Below, in pieces: positions 62,055-64,000 of a stretch of 64,000 bases of DNA (position 1 is the stretch's first letter; the number at the start of each line of letters is the position of its first letter). The notes under the pieces are model-generated. The model was not told the DNA's origin. It saw only the letters and a list, made by a program, of their open reading frames with translations, and searched no databases. The position numbers were made by a program, and so were the translations under genes. Source of the DNA: Mycoplasmopsis primatum ATCC 25948 (lineage in GTDB: Bacteria; Bacillota_I; Bacilli_A; Mycoplasmatales; Metamycoplasmataceae); NCBI RefSeq assembly GCF_000702785.1, contig NZ_JNJV01000001.1, positions 1 through 64,000 on the forward strand, given 5' to 3'.

Positions 62055-62393
62055 ATGAATAATGGTTTGCGCAGGAGAGCAGCTTCTGCAAATGCTTTTA
62101 CTTTGGTGATTGGAATAGGGATGCTTTTCTTTTTGATGTTTGGACTAATTCTACACTCTATTTTTGTAGCAAGTATTATTTTCTTTACATTTACTTTTTT
62201 CTGTTTTATCTTATTCTTAATCGGCAAACTTGTAACCGCTTCATATCTTAAAAAACTATTTAAATCAAATAATAATTTGGATAAACAAACAATGCTCTTA
62301 ATTGCATGTGCTTCATGTATTGCGGCGTCTGTTTATTTAAATAGCGATAAATCAGATTATGGAAATGTTGATGATATTGAAATAGTTATTTAA
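62055..62393 (+). CDS. Small membrane protein, unrecognised
   Basis: 112 residues after TAGGAGG. Two or three hydrophobic segments lie at residues ~14-40 and 40-65, with a weaker one near 78-90. The N-terminus is basic (RRRAASANA) and the end acidic. The preceding gap has an AT inverted repeat (62009-62034) holding a TATAAT, so the gene may have its own promoter. Function unknown. Confidence 0.72.
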   Translation: MNNGLRRRAASANAFTLVIGIGMLFFLMFGLILHSIFVASIIFFTFTFFCFILFLIGKLVTASYLKKLFKSNNNLDKQTMLLIACASCIAASVYLNSDKSDYGNVDDIEIVI

Positions 62394-62483
62394 TTTATAA
62401 TTTCTTTTAGCAAAATAATTTTTTTGTCTATAATTGAAATATTATTTTTTAATTGACATATAAACTTAATATAAGGAGGCATG

Positions 62484-62684
62484 ATGGCTATAGTTCCAAA
62501 GCGTAAAACATCTAAACAACGTAAGCATAATAGACGTTCACATGATGCACTACCAGTTCAAAATTTAATTTCATGTAAAAATTGTTCTCAATTAATCCAA
62601 CAACATCGTGTTTGTGAACATTGCGGTTTTTATAAAGGCAGCAAAGTTGAAGGATATAAAAGTTTAAACTTACGTAATAATTAA
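62484..62684 (+). CDS. rpmF: 50S ribosomal protein L32
   Basis: 66 residues. Starts at the second of two ATGs, because AAGGAGG lies four bases from it and only one base from the first. N-terminus MAIVPKRKTSKQRKHNRRSH is the L32 signature. A C4 zinc ribbon (CKNC...CEHC) follows at residues ~31-47. Confidence 0.97.
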   Translation: MAIVPKRKTSKQRKHNRRSHDALPVQNLISCKNCSQLIQQHRVCEHCGFYKGSKVEGYKSLNLRNN

Positions 62685-62692
62685 TTTTTAAG

Positions 62693-62713
62693 CCAACAAA
62701 GGTTGGTTTTTTA
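62693..62713 (+). terminator. Terminator after rpmF
   Basis: CCAAC (62693-62697) and GTTGG (62702-62706) with a four-base loop, then TTTTTT. Short stem but well placed. Confidence 0.75.
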
Positions 62714-62733
62714 ATAACTTAATTAATATTTAA

Positions 62734-62739
62734 TATAAT
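62734..62739 (+). promoter_or_regulatory. -10 box for leaderless EzrA-like gene
   Basis: TATAAT ends ten bases before the ATG at 62750. No Shine-Dalgarno in between. Confidence 0.6.
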
Positions 62740-62749
62740 AAGAAGTTAT

Positions 62750-64000
62750 ATGGGGACACTTAATCACAGTAGCAATGATGCAAGAAATGCTCTTATTATT
62801 TTAATCTCGATTTTAACTATTAGCATAATTGCTATTAGTGTTTTTCTTGGTTTTTATTTTAGAAGTAAAAAAATAAAGCACATTAAAAATAAAATCGAGT
62901 CTATGAAAAAAGAAATTAGTAATATTTCAAATAATCGTTCCATGACTATCGCACGTTTTGAATCAGTGGCTGAGTCTAAAAGTGACTATAAAAAAGATTT
63001 AGAAGCCTTATTAGCAATTGATAGAAAAATGCAAACAATCTACGATACAGCTTTTACACTTTATAATAGATTGGTTTCTAATTTGTCTAAATTTTCAAGT
63101 AATGAGTTAAAGCCCACATTTAGAAAATTTGAACACTGTTATAATGACTATTTGAACAAACATTCACAATTTAAAGCAATTTCAAATACTCTAAATACCC
63201 ACTGAAATATTATTGATAATTTAAGTTCTGATTCAACTAAAATACTTAATGAGCTTGAAAAATATATTAAAAAAAACAAATCCAAAATGCAACATTCTTA
63301 TGAAGTTATATCTCATGAGCTTGATTTGTTAAAAAAAGAAACATACAATTTTGAAGATAAAAAAATAAATGATGAAATAACAAATGTTTCAGCTGAAATT
63401 AATGAGCATGAAAGAAAAATTAATTCTTTTGCTAAAAAAGTTGACAACATTGTGGCACTTGAAAAAGCAATTTTCAAAACCTTGCCCGAAATTCTGGATG
63501 TTGCATATAATAGTGCTTATCAAAAGGAATCTATTGCTAATCTTAAAACAAGAGTTGCAACATTACAGACCGATTTTAATACAATGCCTTATCAGACTCA
63601 ACTTGAAAATGTAAGAAAAATTTATAGTTCTTATTTTGCAGCAATTAATTTTACTAAGGTAGTCCATGAATTAAATACTTTTTTAAGAAAAGAATTTGAT
63701 AAAATTGAAACTATTTATAAACGAACTAATCAACAAATTTCGCTGTTTTTCGGTTGGATTGAAGAAAATATTAATAATACAAAAGACGCCAGTGATTTTA
63801 GATTGCATAAAAATTTATATGATACGTCGATGCTTGATTTTGAAAATATTAAACAGTGAATTAAGCAAAATCAAGATATGGGCTTTTTGGAAATTCAAAA
63901 CTTTTTTGAACAATATCGCACAGTTATAAACTATCTTAATAATAAATTATCTGAATATAACTTACAGCAAGCTAGAAAACTATACAATGAATTTTATTTT
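62750..64000 (+). CDS. EzrA-like coiled-coil membrane protein (3' end outside window)
   Basis: At least 417 residues, frame open at the window edge with UGA-Trp codons. One membrane span at residues ~14-38 is followed by a basic stretch (RSKKIKHIKNKIESMKKEI) and a long charged helical, coiled-coil-like body. This N-out anchor plus cytoplasmic spectrin-like helices is the topology of EzrA, the FtsZ-ring regulator. Sequence similarity is weak, so the name is a suggestion; it could be another coiled-coil cytoskeletal protein. Confidence 0.6.

Overview
The window is a piece of a wall-less mollicute chromosome. It is A+T-rich, and many reading frames run through UGA, which must be read as tryptophan (translation table 4). 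Surface proteins carry mycoplasma lipoboxes, and housekeeping operons are compact. The gene content (dnaX-ybaB-recR-tmk-holB, dnaB-dnaI, proS followed by an MG284-like gene, phosphoketolase, Lipoprotein-17-type repeat lipoproteins) suggests a hominis-group mycoplasma (Mycoplasmopsis/Metamycoplasma). That placement is inference. Coordinates below join the pieces of each frame across UGA codons.

Layout. 1-3.6 kb (minus): a Gln/Pro-rich-tailed membrane protein (cut by the window edge), a HAD phosphatase and gpmI. 4.1-10.9 kb (plus): a DNA-replication/repair operon (dnaX, ybaB, recR, tmk, holB, rsmI), then an RNase J paralogue that has lost its metal-binding motif. 11-16.8 kb (minus): two tandem paralogous repeat lipoproteins and an NtdP/DUF402 phosphatase. 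17-29 kb (plus): trmB, a split chromate-type transporter, an RluA-family enzyme, rnhB, tRNA-His, a short YigZ, coaE, the dnaB-dnaI helicase loaders, a TrmA-type RNA methyltransferase, an alpha/beta hydrolase and an unrecognised protein. 29.1-39.7 kb: rpiB (minus), a C39-peptidase ABC exporter with a tiny membrane partner, ybeY-cdd-era, pepP, proS, the MG284-like gene, a large membrane protein and LemA. 39.7-43.2 kb: a hypothetical gene (minus) and phosphoketolase.

43.2-46.3 kb is an accessory island. It holds two 80-bp direct repeats, a 50-residue DUF4177-like gene, a candidate structured ncRNA, a 14-bp inverted repeat and a type II restriction-modification pair. 46.3-50.8 kb (minus) is a phosphonate-type ABC importer (phnD-phnC-phnE, with a fused permease). 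51.0-53.3 kb is an ABC-2 exporter.

53.5-56.8 kb is the most intriguing locus. A 448-residue protein with an Ala/Gly-rich hydrophobic stretch is followed by a small multi-spanning membrane protein. The module made of the large protein's C-terminal end plus the membrane protein is then repeated as a decayed orphan C-terminal fragment and a second membrane protein. This layout resembles polymorphic toxin/immunity loci with orphan toxin-tip modules, but function is unproven. 57-62 kb is a potABCD polyamine importer with a large insertion in PotA. The window ends with a small membrane protein, rpmF and the start of an EzrA-like coiled-coil membrane protein.

Many promoters have a TATAAT box only 6-10 nt before the ATG and no Shine-Dalgarno sequence, which suggests widespread leaderless transcripts.
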